A stretch of 64,000 nucleotides of DNA from Zhenpiania hominis (GCF_014333425.1 NZ_JACRYT010000014.1:7352-71351); one strand, 5' to 3'; positions 1 to 8,733 are shown, numbered from the stretch's first letter. Numbers and translations: made by a program. The notes: generated from the sequence alone by a model not told the origin.

Positions 1-1812
1 CAGATTAAGAAACACCTGGATTTCCACCGTATCGAAATACCCGGCGCTGTCATCCATATAAGAAGGCAGATCCAGCTCTGTGAACACTTCCTGAAAAACA
101 TCGGCGTAATTTTTGGTACCCCGCATCAGAATGACAATATCCCGCTTCTGAATCGGCCTCTCACATCCCCGTTTGCTGTCAAAAATGGGTTTTCCGAGAA
201 TTCCTTTTATGATTTCCGCCGCCTGATACGCTTCAAGCTGTGAATTTTTCATTTCCGCCACTTCCCCGTCCAGGTCCATATCCTCGCTGACCCGGCTGTC
301 AATGACGTGAAGCTGGGTCCGGTAGTCGATAGGTCCGTCGTAAGAAATGCCCTGATGCAGAGCCGCCGCGTCGTCATATCCTGCCATAATCTGTGAGAAA
401 ACAGCGTTTACCGTCTCAATAACGCTCCGTTTGCTACGGAAATTGCGGTTCAAATCCAGTTTCATGCTGCATCCTTCTTCCTCGGAAGCATAAGTCCGGT
501 AACGGTCCTGAAAAATTTCCGGCTCTGCCAGGCGGAATTTGTAGATGCTTTGCTTGATATCTCCTACCAGAAACAGATTATTTTCCCTGCGGATCCGTTC
601 AATCAGCGTATCCTGCAGCACGTTGCTGTCCTGGTACTCGTCTACAAAAATGCAGGTGAATTTTTCCCGGTATTCAGCCGCCGCCTCCTCATGCTCCAGA
701 ATCTCCAGCGCGTAATGCTCGATGTCGTTAAAGTCGATGATCTTTTTTTCCTTCTTTGCCCCGCAAAACTTTTCGTCAAACTCCCGAATAAGAGCTTCCA
801 GATAGCGAGCTGCCGGATACACCTTCCTCAAATCCTCCAGGTATACCGAAATATCCTGGGCAAAATACCGTTCTTTCAAAGCATTCAACTGCTTTTTTCC
901 GTAGTCTCTGGCATTTTTGACTGCTTCCTTGACTGGCTCGTAGTCTTCTTTTTCCTCCTTGGAAGCCCGCATGATATTCGCTTTAAACGAAGCAAGCAGT
1001 TTGCGGATCCCCTCAAAATCTCCCTTCTCCGCCAGGCTCTGCAGAGGCTGCAAATTTTCCAGATCCTCCTGATTTTTTCGATAGACGCTTTCCACTCCCG
1101 CGGTTTCCGCAATATCTCCCGCCTGTTCAAAGGCCCGCAGGATCTGGTTCACACTAAAATAGATATCCTCCTGGATAAAATGGAACAACCTGCTTTCTCT
1201 AAATTCCTCTGAATCCAGATTCAAATCCTGTACATGCTCCGAAAGCCAGGCAAGGGGATGAGGAATACTTTGAATCGTCGTATATAATCTGAGAATCGAT
1301 TCCTTTAGCGCCCGTTCATTTCGATCCGAAGCATAAGCTCTGAGAAACTCCAGAAATTCCTCATCTCCGGATTCAAACCGCTCCGCGAAAATCTCATCCA
1401 GTACATCCCACTTGAGAATTTCCACGGTTCCTTCATCTCCAATTTTAAAATCCGGTTCCACATCGATCAGATAAAAATATCTGCGGATCACCTCCAGGGC
1501 AAAGGAGTGGAAGGTGCTGATATTGGCGTTTGCCGCCAAGTCTAGCTGCCTTCTTAAAAAGGAGGCGTGGCCCGGATCCTCCTCGATGGCCTTTGTAATG
1601 GCGCTCACCAGTTTTTCTTTCATCTCTGCCGCCGCCGCGTTTGTAAAGGTAACGATGAGAAACTGATCCAGAGGGATTCGATCCCGCAGGATGAGCTGTT
1701 TGATCCGTTCTACGAGAACCGCGGTTTTTCCCGACCCTGCCGCCGCGGATACCAGCATATTTTTACCGCGCAGCTCGATGGCCTGCTGCTGCTGCTTTGT
1801 CCATTTAACCAT
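1..1812 (-). CDS. addA: ATP-dependent helicase/nuclease subunit A (AddA), N-terminal part, cut by window edge
   Basis: This is the N-terminal 604 codons of AddA, the UvrD-type helicase and nuclease subunit of the AddAB complex that resects double-strand breaks for RecA repair. The protein opens with a WTKQQQQAI block, then the Walker A motif AAAGSGKTAVLVER near residue 25. A DEYQDSN Walker B/motif II follows, then the FLVGDIKQSIYKFR motif III region. All are typical of the family, whose full length is about 1200 residues, so the second half including the nuclease domain lies beyond base 1. The ATG at 1812 is preceded by an AGGAAAGG ribosome site about 12 bases upstream, which is long. The gene is divergent from gpmI. 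The reading frame is open to the window edge, and no frameshift was seen. AddB would normally sit just upstream but is absent here. Confidence 0.95.
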   Translation of the reverse strand, partial: MVKWTKQQQQAIELRGKNMLVSAAAGSGKTAVLVERIKQLILRDRIPLDQFLIVTFTNAAAAEMKEKLVSAITKAIEEDPGHASFLRRQLDLAANANISTFHSFALEVIRRYFYLIDVEPDFKIGDEGTVEILKWDVLDEIFAERFESGDEEFLEFLRAYASDRNERALKESILRLYTTIQSIPHPLAWLSEHVQDLNLDSEEFRESRLFHFIQEDIYFSVNQILRAFEQAGDIAETAGVESVYRKNQEDLENLQPLQSLAEKGDFEGIRKLLASFKANIMRASKEEKEDYEPVKEAVKNARDYGKKQLNALKERYFAQDISVYLEDLRKVYPAARYLEALIREFDEKFCGAKKEKKIIDFNDIEHYALEILEHEEAAAEYREKFTCIFVDEYQDSNVLQDTLIERIRRENNLFLVGDIKQSIYKFRLAEPEIFQDRYRTYASEEEGCSMKLDLNRNFRSKRSVIETVNAVFSQIMAGYDDAAALHQGISYDGPIDYRTQLHVIDSRVSEDMDLDGEVAEMKNSQLEAYQAAEIIKGILGKPIFDSKRGCERPIQKRDIVILMRGTKNYADVFQEVFTELDLPSYMDDSAGYFDTVEIQVFLNL

Positions 1813-1839
1813 TTGCTTCTGTTTCCTTTCCTGCCCTTT

Positions 1840-1885
1840 ATTATACGGAAAAATGCTGATTCCCGCAATGAAGATGTGGTATAAT
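1840..1885. promoter_or_regulatory. Divergent promoters of addA and gpmI
   Basis: On the plus strand an extended -10, TGGTATAAT (1877-1885), sits 23 bases before the gpmI ATG. Its -35 is weak. On the minus strand a TATAAT (plus-strand ATTATA at 1840-1845) faces addA, with TTGCGG (1863-1868) 17 bp upstream. The two promoters overlap back to back. Confidence 0.65.
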
Positions 1886-1908
1886 AACTTATACTGGAGG
1901 TTTCATTT

Positions 1909-3438
1909 ATGAAAAATTTTAAACGGCCGACCATGCTGATGATTCTGGATGGATTCGGCATCAATAACGAATCTTATGGAAACGCCATTGCCCAGGCGAG
2001 TACTCCCGCTCTGGATCGTATTCTTTCCACCTACCCGAAGACTACGCTGAAAGCCTGCGGACTGGCCGTGGGGCTTCCGGAAGGTCAGATGGGAAATTCC
2101 GAAGTGGGACACCTGAATATCGGCGCCGGGAGAATTGTCTATCAGGAGCTGACTCGCATTACAAAGGCAATCGAGGACGGTTCTTTTGAAGAAAATTCGG
2201 TTTTAGACCGCGCTGTTTCTCATACGCTGAAAAACGACTCCGCCCTTCATCTGCTGGGTCTGCTTTCCGATGGCGGCGTTCACAGCCATATCCGCCATCT
2301 GCTGGCTCTCATCGATCTGGCTGCGAAAAAAGGAGTAAAAGAGCTGTATGTCCACTGCTTCCTCGACGGGCGGGACGTACCGCCCCGGTGCGCGGATAAG
2401 TACATCGCTCAGCTGGAAGAGCATATGAAAAGAATCGGTCTCGGAAAAATCGCCACAGTATCAGGAAGGTATTACGCCATGGATCGGGACAAGCGCTGGG
2501 AGCGTGTTGTAAAGGCTTACGACGCCATGACCCTGCGGGAGGGATTTCAGACGGAAACGGCCTCAGAGGCGGTTTCCGCGGCTTACGAACGGGATGAAAA
2601 CGACGAATTTGTTCAGCCGACCTGCGTCGCGGGAGGCCAGCCGGTAAAGGACGGGGACTCCATGATTATGTTCAACTTCCGTCCGGATCGGGCAAGAGAA
2701 ATCACCCGCGCCTTTGTTGCCGATGATTTTGATGGATTTGAACGCGGGAAAAAAATTGACGATCTCTTTTATGTTTGCATGACCCAATACGATGCCCAGA
2801 TGCCAAATGTAGAAATCGCCTATCCGCCGCAGACTCTCAAAGCGACTCTTGGAGAATATCTGGCGGATCTGGGACTGACGCAGCTGCGGATCGCGGAGAC
2901 GGAAAAATACGCCCATGTCACTTTCTTTTTCAACGGCGGCGTGGAAGCGCCCAACCGGAACGAAGATAGGATTCTCATTCCATCGCCCAAGGTTGCCACT
3001 TACGACCTGCAGCCGGAAATGAGCGCTTACCTGGTTACGGATAAAGTTTTGGAGGAGATCGCTTCCGATAAATATGATGTGATTATCCTCAATTTCGCCA
3101 ACGCGGATATGGTAGGACATACTGGAGTTATGGACGCGGCAGTCGCCGCCATTGAAGCTCTGGATAAATGCGTTCCCCAAATCGTGGACGCGGTTCTTAC
3201 AAAAGGAGGACAGATCCTTCTGACCGCGGATCATGGTAACGCGGATCAGATGCTGGATGAGCAAGGCGCGGTTGTCACCGCCCACTCCCTAAACGATGTT
3301 CCTCTCGTGCATATCGCAAAGGAGCCGGCGCAGCTGGCAGACGGCGGAAAGCTGGCGGATATCGCTCCTACTCTGCTGGATCTTATGGGGCTTGAAATTC
3401 CCGCGGAAATGACCGGACACAGCCTGGTGAAAAAATAG
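1909..3438 (+). CDS. gpmI: 2,3-bisphosphoglycerate-independent phosphoglycerate mutase
   Basis: Interconverts 3- and 2-phosphoglycerate in glycolysis and gluconeogenesis. It uses two manganese ions and a phosphoserine intermediate. The 509-residue length matches the family. LILDG-like metal site residues occur near Asp14, the catalytic serine lies in GNSEVGH (Ser64), and the second metal cluster is DHGNADQM near residue 443. The ATG has a GGAGG ribosome site 8 bases upstream and an extended -10 promoter, so it is probably transcribed alone. Here gpmI is not in the usual gapA-pgk-tpiA-gpmI-eno operon, as its neighbours are addA and an FAD oxidoreductase. Two hairpins follow the stop codon. Confidence 0.96.
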   Translation: MKNFKRPTMLMILDGFGINNESYGNAIAQASTPALDRILSTYPKTTLKACGLAVGLPEGQMGNSEVGHLNIGAGRIVYQELTRITKAIEDGSFEENSVLDRAVSHTLKNDSALHLLGLLSDGGVHSHIRHLLALIDLAAKKGVKELYVHCFLDGRDVPPRCADKYIAQLEEHMKRIGLGKIATVSGRYYAMDRDKRWERVVKAYDAMTLREGFQTETASEAVSAAYERDENDEFVQPTCVAGGQPVKDGDSMIMFNFRPDRAREITRAFVADDFDGFERGKKIDDLFYVCMTQYDAQMPNVEIAYPPQTLKATLGEYLADLGLTQLRIAETEKYAHVTFFFNGGVEAPNRNEDRILIPSPKVATYDLQPEMSAYLVTDKVLEEIASDKYDVIILNFANADMVGHTGVMDAAVAAIEALDKCVPQIVDAVLTKGGQILLTADHGNADQMLDEQGAVVTAHSLNDVPLVHIAKEPAQLADGGKLADIAPTLLDLMGLEIPAEMTGHSLVKK

Positions 3439-3453
3439 ACGACGGTTGAAAGT

Positions 3454-3491
3454 TTGGCGGTTTTATCAACAAACCGCCAATTTTCATTTTT
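3454..3491 (+). terminator. Intrinsic terminator after gpmI, with a competing fold
   Basis: A perfect 10-bp stem TTGGCGGTTT/AAACCGCCAA (3454-3463 with 3471-3480) is followed by TTTTCATTTTTG. The loop and right arm also form half of a different perfect 11-bp inverted repeat, TTATCAACAAA (3463-3473) with TTTGTTGATAA (3489-3499). The two stems cannot form together. Confidence 0.7.
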
Positions 3492-3504
3492 GTTGATAAA
3501 TTTT

Positions 3505-3590
3505 CAACGGCTTCAAGCGGCGAATTGAAGGGTCGGGACGCAAGCTACCCGGAAGCTGCCCTTTCGCGGCCTGAAACCGTTGATTTTTTT
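3505..3590 (+). other. Long structured hairpin ending in a T7 tract (second terminator or unassigned RNA element)
   Basis: The outer stem is CAACGG (3505-3510) with CCGTTG (3577-3582), extended by further pairs. Inside it, GCGAA..GGG pairs with CCC.TTCGC, and a CGGG/CCCG hairpin presents the loop ACGCAAGCTA. A run of seven T follows directly at 3584-3590. The internal GGGACGCAAGCTACC loosely resembles the GGACGCAAAGC core of c-di-GMP-I riboswitches, but the other conserved blocks of that class are missing, so I do not call it one. It lies between convergent genes. Confidence 0.45.
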
Positions 3591-3646
3591 GTAACAATGA
3601 GATAAATTTAGGATTTGTTTCTAATATCCGCCGTCCCGCGCGGCTT

Positions 3647-5143
3647 TCACCATCCCGGCTGTCCGCTCTTTATCACCGCTTCCGCGGCCCGAATTCCATC
3701 TACCGCGGCGGACATGATTCCTCCCGCATAGCCGGCGCCTTCCCCTGCCGGATAAATTCCCGCCACGGGAGATTCCTGTTCCGTTCCCCGCAGAATCCTT
3801 ACAGGCGAGGAGCTGCGGCTTTCAACCGCGGTAAGCCGGGTATTCGGATCATCAAATCCCTTTAATTTTCTCCCTAAATGAGGCATTGCTTCTTTCATGG
3901 CTTCCACAGCAAACTCCGGCAGAGACGCGGCCACCGGATTGCCGTCCGTTCCAAAATCTTTCCACCTGCCCTGGGGCGGGTTTCCGTTAGCAAAGGCCAA
4001 TCGTTCATAGCGCTCCTGAAAGTCCACTCCCGCAAGGACGTCATCCGAAGGAAAATCTGAGGTCCGCACATCTACCAGCAGCGCGCTGTTGGCAAATTTT
4101 CCGTCTCTTGCGCTGTAGCTCATGCCGTTTGTTACCGTCTGTCCTTTTTTTGAGGCTGCCATAATGACTTCTCCTCCGGGACACATGCAAAACGTATAGA
4201 CGCCCCTTCCGTTTTCGCAGTGCCAGCTCAGCTTGTAATCGGCGGGCCCCAAGATCTCCGCCAGTTTCGGGTCCCCATACTGGGCCCGGTCAATCCATTC
4301 CTGGGGATGCTCCACTCGTACGCCGATGGAAAAAGGCTTTTGCTCCATGGGGACACTCCGGTTTCGCAACATATGCAGTGTATCTCGTGAGCTGTGCCCG
4401 AGGGCCAAAATCAGATGTTCTGTGGAAAGACTTTCTCTCCCGTTTATCTCCACACCTTTCAGTCTCCCGTCTTCCAGGATCAGATCGGTCAACCGGCTTT
4501 CAAAGCGGATTTCCCCGCCTGCCGCGAGAATCCGTTTCCGGAGGGTTACCACTACCTTCCGCAATACATCCGTACCAATGTGAGGCTTGTGTTTATAAAG
4601 GATCTCCTTTTGAGCCCCGGCGGAAACAAAGGTTTCTAATACTTTAAAAATACGAGGATCCTTAATCCCTGTTGTCAGTTTGCCGTCAGAAAAAGTTCCC
4701 GCGCCTCCTTCTCCAAACTGCACGTTGGATTCCTCATTGAGAAGGCCGTTCTTCCAAAACTGCTCCACATCCCGCACCCGCTCTTCCATAGCGCGCCCCC
4801 GTTCCAGCACAATGGGGCAGTACCCCCGTTCCGCCAGAATCAACGCCGCGAAGATACCACAGGGACCAAACCCCGCAACCACCGGGCGGTGGTTTAAAAT
4901 CGTATTCCCCGCCTGCGCTTCCTTGTATGAAAGGTCCGGAGCCGGATCCAGTTTCAGTTTTTTCCTGCAGGTAAAATCTACTGTATACACCAGCCGGATC
5001 TTCTGTTTGTCCCTGGCGTCAACGGATTCTCTGCGGATCACCCAGTCTTTTATCTCCGCTCCGATTTTCTTCTGAATCAACCTCGGAATCCGCTCTTTAG
5101 AGTCCCCCGGTCTGAGTTTAATCTGATGAATTCGATATCGCAT
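3647..5143 (-). CDS. FAD-dependent dehydrogenase of the COG2509 type
   Basis: A predicted flavoprotein oxidoreductase of unknown substrate (498 residues). The start MRYRIHQIKL at 5143 was chosen over the longer frame because it matches the usual family N-terminus and has an AGGAAAGG site 9 bases upstream. It overlaps the upstream gene by 26 bases. A short N-terminal domain precedes the dinucleotide fold, whose motif is VVAGFGPCGIFAALILAERG (about residue 90). GEGGAGTFSDGKL and the C-terminal GEGAGYAGGIMSAAVDG complete the FAD site. The family is widespread in Clostridia and often lies beside a BaiN-like flavoprotein, as here. The true electron acceptor cannot be read from sequence. Confidence 0.85.
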   Translation of the reverse strand: MRYRIHQIKLRPGDSKERIPRLIQKKIGAEIKDWVIRRESVDARDKQKIRLVYTVDFTCRKKLKLDPAPDLSYKEAQAGNTILNHRPVVAGFGPCGIFAALILAERGYCPIVLERGRAMEERVRDVEQFWKNGLLNEESNVQFGEGGAGTFSDGKLTTGIKDPRIFKVLETFVSAGAQKEILYKHKPHIGTDVLRKVVVTLRKRILAAGGEIRFESRLTDLILEDGRLKGVEINGRESLSTEHLILALGHSSRDTLHMLRNRSVPMEQKPFSIGVRVEHPQEWIDRAQYGDPKLAEILGPADYKLSWHCENGRGVYTFCMCPGGEVIMAASKKGQTVTNGMSYSARDGKFANSALLVDVRTSDFPSDDVLAGVDFQERYERLAFANGNPPQGRWKDFGTDGNPVAASLPEFAVEAMKEAMPHLGRKLKGFDDPNTRLTAVESRSSSPVRILRGTEQESPVAGIYPAGEGAGYAGGIMSAAVDGIRAAEAVIKSGQPGW

Positions 5144-6323
5144 TTGCCATCGCCTTTCCTGCTTTTCTTCCCGTTTCCCATGCGTGCTGCAGGTTAAAGC
5201 CGCCGCATGGGCCATCAAAATCCAGAATTTCTCCGGAGAAATAAAGCCCTGGAATCAGCTGTGATTCCATAGTATCTCCATTCACTTCTCCGAAAGGAAT
5301 ACCTCCTGATGTACACTGGGCATAATTCCAGCCCTTCACACCGCTGAGAGAAAGCGTCCATGATTTGAGAATCCGCGCCGCGGACTCCACTTCCCCCTCT
5401 GAAAGCAAGGCTGCCTGTGTTCCGCAGGCAAGACCGGATTTTTCCGCGAGAACCTGTTTCAATTTTGAGGGAACGATAGAAAGAAACAGATCCTCCACTG
5501 CCAGCTCCATAATGTTCTGCCGCCTGTGAAGAAGGACGATCGTTTCCTCCCAGTCCATTTCCGGCAAAAAATCAAAGCAGATCTGATAACGGGCGATCCC
5601 CTCAGCAAACGTTTCTCCTGGCTCCAGCTTAACTTGCCTGCTCAGGTTCATAACACAGATTCCGGAAATCCCGTCTTCATTAAACTGCACTTCACCGGTT
5701 TCCTCTGCCATCAATTTGCCGTCTTTTCTCAGACCTACGCGGGCCATAGCCCGGACTCCTTTCAGCTGTTTTAAATTTTCCCGCGTTTCCAGTCCGGTCA
5801 GTATCGGGGCCAGACGTGTCACTTTGTGCCCCAGAGCTTTTGCCAACCCATACCCATCCCCGGAAGTCCCAAGCTGCGGTCCCGCTTTTCCCCCGCAAGC
5901 CAGCAAAACCTTTTTTGCTTCCAGAGTTCCGCCCTTATACCGCACCTGAAAACCACCTCTTCCAGAAAGAGGCAGAATCTTTTCTACTGTGCATTCTGTC
6001 TTCAATTCCACCCCTAGCGACTTCGCTGCCCGCACTAAAGCGTAGACAACATCTTTCGCCTGGTTGGAATTAGGATAAACTCTTCCTTCTCCATCTGTAT
6101 ATGTAAAAACCCCCAATGACGCGAAAAAATCTAGAGTTTCTAACGCTCCAGAACACTTTCGATTGGTCAGATTACACCTTCCATTCCCCGAAGCCGCGAT
6201 CTTTTTCCCAGGCATTTGCTTCTTTTCTAAAATTAAAACGCGTCCCTGCTTCTGCTCTGCCGCGCTGACCGCTGCCGCAAGGCCGGACGCTCCCCCTCCA
6301 ATGATGCAGATATCAATCATCAT
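5118..6323 (-). CDS. NAD(P)/FAD-dependent oxidoreductase, HI0933/BaiN family
   Basis: A soluble flavoprotein of 401 residues with the Rossmann motif CIIGGGASGLAAAVSAAE at the N-terminus. The family signature KIAASGNGRCNLTN lies near residue 45. The C-terminal FAD contact is CGGFNLQHAWETGRKAG. Family members include BaiN, implicated in bile acid dehydroxylation, but most are uncharacterised and nothing else here suggests bile acid metabolism. The first two codons are ATGATG, and the SD GAGGAG is better spaced for the second (6320). The gene starts a two-gene operon with the overlapping COG2509 flavoprotein, driven by a promoter at 6354-6382. Confidence 0.88.
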   Translation of the reverse strand: MMIDICIIGGGASGLAAAVSAAEQKQGRVLILEKKQMPGKKIAASGNGRCNLTNRKCSGALETLDFFASLGVFTYTDGEGRVYPNSNQAKDVVYALVRAAKSLGVELKTECTVEKILPLSGRGGFQVRYKGGTLEAKKVLLACGGKAGPQLGTSGDGYGLAKALGHKVTRLAPILTGLETRENLKQLKGVRAMARVGLRKDGKLMAEETGEVQFNEDGISGICVMNLSRQVKLEPGETFAEGIARYQICFDFLPEMDWEETIVLLHRRQNIMELAVEDLFLSIVPSKLKQVLAEKSGLACGTQAALLSEGEVESAARILKSWTLSLSGVKGWNYAQCTSGGIPFGEVNGDTMESQLIPGLYFSGEILDFDGPCGGFNLQHAWETGRKAGKAMANAISNSSD

Positions 6324-6353
6324 CTCTCCTCTTATTCATAAATTATTAAGGAA

Positions 6354-6382
6354 ATTATAGCACACATTTTAAGGAATCTCCA
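6354..6382 (-). promoter_or_regulatory. Sigma-A promoter of the flavoprotein operon
   Basis: The minus strand shows an extended -10 TGCTATAAT (plus-strand ATTATA at 6354-6359) and TGGAGA (6377-6382) 17 bp upstream, a 4/6 match to the -35 consensus. Confidence 0.6.
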
Positions 6383-6393
6383 CCCGCCCCGCA

Positions 6394-6422
6394 TTGAAAC
6401 AAAATCAAATCAGTGGTATGAT
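6394..6422 (+). promoter_or_regulatory. Sigma-A promoter of the metallophosphoesterase gene
   Basis: TTGAAA (6394-6399), a 17-bp spacer and TATGAT (6417-6422), with TG before the -10. This is a near-consensus promoter. Its position inside the longest open frame shows that the coding start must lie downstream. Confidence 0.75.
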
Positions 6423-6462
6423 AAGAAAGCGGCTTAAGTTCAGACAGAAAAGAGGTACGAAT

Positions 6463-7314
6463 GTGTTAAAAGCCATTGGAAAGCTTTTTAAAATGATTAT
6501 TTCTGTAATTCTGATTCTTATTTTCCTGGCTCTTGCTCTTATCGGGTATGCCCACTTTATCGAACCAAATCGGCTTACAGTAACCCATATTGAAGATACC
6601 AGCGGTTCCATGAAAGAGTCTCTTACGGTGGCCCTTTTCGCGGACACCCATTTTGGATTTCAATACGATCTGGAACAGTTTGAGAAGGCTGTCAATGAAA
6701 TTAACGAAAACCCGCCGGATCTCTTACTTTTTGCCGGTGATCTGATCGATAATTTAAATGAATACTCCGGTGATCCTGTGGAAATTTCCAATGCCTTATC
6801 ACGAATGAAAGCGAATTTTGGAAAATACGCGGTATTTGGAAATCACGATTATGGCGGTGGCGCGGAACATCAGTACGAAGATATTATGAACGCCGGAGGT
6901 TTTCAGGTATTGGTAAACGAAACCGTTACCTTTAAAGATTACAACTTCCGTCTTATCGGAATTGATGATCTGCTCATCGGCTATGGAGATCCATCCGTTG
7001 TTAACCGTGCGGGCTCTGACATGTATAACTTAGTTCTCTGCCATGAACCGGATATTGTGGAGAAGGTGCTTGCTTCCAATACTGACTGTATGCTTGCGGG
7101 CCACACCCACGGGGGACAGATCCGGATTCCTTTTTACACGGAAGACTTTCTGCCTTCTTACGGAGAAAAATATGTAAAAGGCGAATACCGGCTGGACAAT
7201 GGAAACCAGACGCTCCTCTATGTCAATTCCGGTCTCGGGACTACGAAGCTTCCCGCCAGGCTGGGCGCGGTTCCGGAGCTGACCTATCTTACCATACAGC
7301 CAGATGCATCATAA
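6463..7314 (+). CDS. Membrane-anchored metallophosphoesterase (YkuE-like)
   Basis: A calcineurin-type phosphoesterase with one N-terminal membrane helix (IISVILILIFLALALIGYA). I place the start at GTG 6463, behind AGAGG seven bases upstream, because a strong promoter covers the more upstream TTG and ATG candidates. This gives 283 residues. Metal-binding motifs appear in order: ADTHFG, AGDLIDN, GNHDYGGG, LCHEPD and AGHTHGGQ. That full set supports a working dinuclear enzyme facing outward or held at the membrane. B. subtilis YkuE is a Tat-exported relative, but I see no twin-arginine signal here. The substrate is unknown. It ends at a strong terminator shared with the convergent DUF308 gene. 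Confidence 0.88.
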   Translation: MLKAIGKLFKMIISVILILIFLALALIGYAHFIEPNRLTVTHIEDTSGSMKESLTVALFADTHFGFQYDLEQFEKAVNEINENPPDLLLFAGDLIDNLNEYSGDPVEISNALSRMKANFGKYAVFGNHDYGGGAEHQYEDIMNAGGFQVLVNETVTFKDYNFRLIGIDDLLIGYGDPSVVNRAGSDMYNLVLCHEPDIVEKVLASNTDCMLAGHTHGGQIRIPFYTEDFLPSYGEKYVKGEYRLDNGNQTLLYVNSGLGTTKLPARLGAVPELTYLTIQPDAS

Positions 7315-7330
7315 AAGAGCCCTTTTAGCT

Positions 7331-7369
7331 AAAAAACAGCCTTGAAGGCTATCTTCAAGGCTGTTTTTA
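7331..7369. terminator. Bidirectional intrinsic terminator
   Basis: A perfect 12-bp stem ACAGCCTTGAAG/CTTCAAGGCTGT (7336-7347 with 7353-7364) is flanked by an A run on the left and a T run on the right. It can therefore end both the phosphoesterase transcript and the opposing DUF308 transcript. Confidence 0.9.
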
Positions 7370-7389
7370 TCACTTTTTCACAAGCAGAA

Positions 7390-8145
7390 TTAATTCTGCC
7401 AAAAAATATCTTCCACACGTTCTAACGCGCGTTCCACATCATTTTTCGACGTCTGTTTTTTGTTCGCTTCCGGCTGCGCAGCTGCTGAATTTACTTCCCG
7501 CGGCTGTCCTTCCTGTGTTTTCTGAACTGTATTTTCTCGCTGCATCTGAGCTGCTGGCGACTTTTGGGACTTTTCTGTTTTCCGTTTCTTTCCTGTTTTC
7601 GGTTTTTTTACTTTCTTCTCATGGGGCATATGAATGCCCAGTTCCAAGGTACTGATTCCCTGCAGCAGGAACATAATACCCAGGAGAACAGCAATCGCAA
7701 GCCCCGCGATAATCGGGTTCAGAAAAGCGTAAAGCCCTCCGAGTATACAGAGTACTCCTGTTATGAGGGTCCATGCGAAATTCGTCCTTTTATTGGATCG
7801 ATCGATCAGCGTCGCTGTTACGACCCGCAGAACTCCGGAAAACATAACCCACATGCCGAAGACCATCGGAATCGCCACATCCGCCGCAATCTGACTGGTA
7901 AGAACAAGAATCCCCAGAATTAATGTAATAATGGCTTCTGTAAGAATCCATCCGTTGTTATCCTTCTGACTGTTCTGCATACCTGCCCTGCCCCAGCAGT
8001 AAGCGACCCCCTGTATGACACTGCTGGCTACCATAATCATTCCCAGTATAAAGGCCAGCGACAAAAATGTTTCACCAGGATTCGCAAAGCAGAACAACCC
8101 GGTCAAAACCAGCAACACGCCGCTGATAATCGTAAAAACTCTCAA
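7390..8145 (-). CDS. DUF308/HdeD-like integral membrane protein with charged C-terminal tail
   Basis: Six hydrophobic segments arranged as repeated helix pairs occupy roughly residues 5-170, beginning VFTIISGVLLVLTGLFCF. This is the pattern of HdeD/DUF308 proteins, which are linked to acid stress in enterobacteria but are of unknown function in Clostridia. A long Lys/Gln-rich tail (about residues 175-251) ends in a short amphipathic segment, DVERALERVEDIFWQN. The start is TTG at 8145, supported by a near-perfect AAGGAGGT site. It sits 25 bases after a universal stress protein gene, so a small stress operon is plausible. Confidence 0.8.
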   Translation of the reverse strand: MRVFTIISGVLLVLTGLFCFANPGETFLSLAFILGMIMVASSVIQGVAYCWGRAGMQNSQKDNNGWILTEAIITLILGILVLTSQIAADVAIPMVFGMWVMFSGVLRVVTATLIDRSNKRTNFAWTLITGVLCILGGLYAFLNPIIAGLAIAVLLGIMFLLQGISTLELGIHMPHEKKVKKPKTGKKRKTEKSQKSPAAQMQRENTVQKTQEGQPREVNSAAAQPEANKKQTSKNDVERALERVEDIFWQN

Positions 8146-8170
8146 AATCTTACCTCCTTATCACCTTTCC

Positions 8171-8545
8171 TCACGGAACCACAGTCAGTTCCGCCTGCTG
8201 ACAAATCTTTTCTCTGAATCTGTTAATAAGGTTGTCTTCATTTTTTACCTGACCCGACTGCCCCAGGATCACATGGGTGATCTGGTTTTTATCCACCAAA
8301 TCCACCAGTGTCTCCAGAATATTATTAGAGCGAACCACCGTAAGGTTCGCGCCGTACTCGATGGCTTTTCCGTACAGGTAATCCAGGGCCTCCCCTTCTT
8401 CGGAACTTCCCAGGATTTTAAAATCCTTTGGCGCAACATGAATAATAAACAGCTCCCCCTCCTGTCCATCCAGGACTTCATGCCCGTAGCGGATCAGGCG
8501 ATCGCACGTTTTCTGCTGCGTCACACACACCATTACATTTTTCAT
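8171..8545 (-). CDS. Universal stress protein-like (UspA fold) protein
   Basis: A 124-residue single-domain protein. It opens KNVMVCVTQQKTCDRLIRYG, and has the alternating strand-helix pattern of the Usp fold, with EGELFIIHV and THVILGQSG strands. It resembles the Usp domain fused to KdpD sensor kinases as much as free UspA. The ATP-binding GxxGxxG signature is reduced to LGQSGQVKN, so nucleotide binding is uncertain. The ribosome site (AGGGG) is weak. It lies between a small membrane peptide gene and the DUF308 gene on the same strand. Confidence 0.7.
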   Translation of the reverse strand: MKNVMVCVTQQKTCDRLIRYGHEVLDGQEGELFIIHVAPKDFKILGSSEEGEALDYLYGKAIEYGANLTVVRSNNILETLVDLVDKNQITHVILGQSGQVKNEDNLINRFREKICQQAELTVVP

Positions 8546-8565
8546 AATAAAACAAACCCCTGTCT

Positions 8566-8733
8566 TTACCAGATTTCGTCAAACTCGCTGGCTGCCTCGT
8601 CAACACTTCCCTTCGCGCTCTCTTTTTTGTTCTTTGGCACAATGTCAAATATTTTAACGAGTCCGTAGATTACAATGAATCCGATAAAGAGTACTCTCAG
8701 AATTCTATTCAGTTTTTTGATCGCTTTTATCAT
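8566..8733 (-). CDS. Small single-helix membrane protein of unknown function
   Basis: A 55-residue product with one membrane helix (ILRVLFIGFIVIYGLVKIF) and a short acidic tail ending ASEFDEIW. I favour the ATG at 8733, behind AGAAGGG. An upstream ATG at 8766 in the same frame also has GAGGA, but it lies so close to the -10 that its ribosome site may not be fully transcribed. I do not recognise the family. It is the first gene of a short leftward operon with the Usp and DUF308 genes. Confidence 0.6.
   Translation of the reverse strand: MIKAIKKLNRILRVLFIGFIVIYGLVKIFDIVPKNKKESAKGSVDEAASEFDEIW

Noticed and set aside
3505..3590. c-di-GMP-I riboswitch
   Set aside because: Only a GGGACGCAAGC-like stretch resembles the class. 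The GGCAAA block, tetraloop helix and 3' closing segment are missing, and it lies 3' of gpmI with no downstream gene on that strand.
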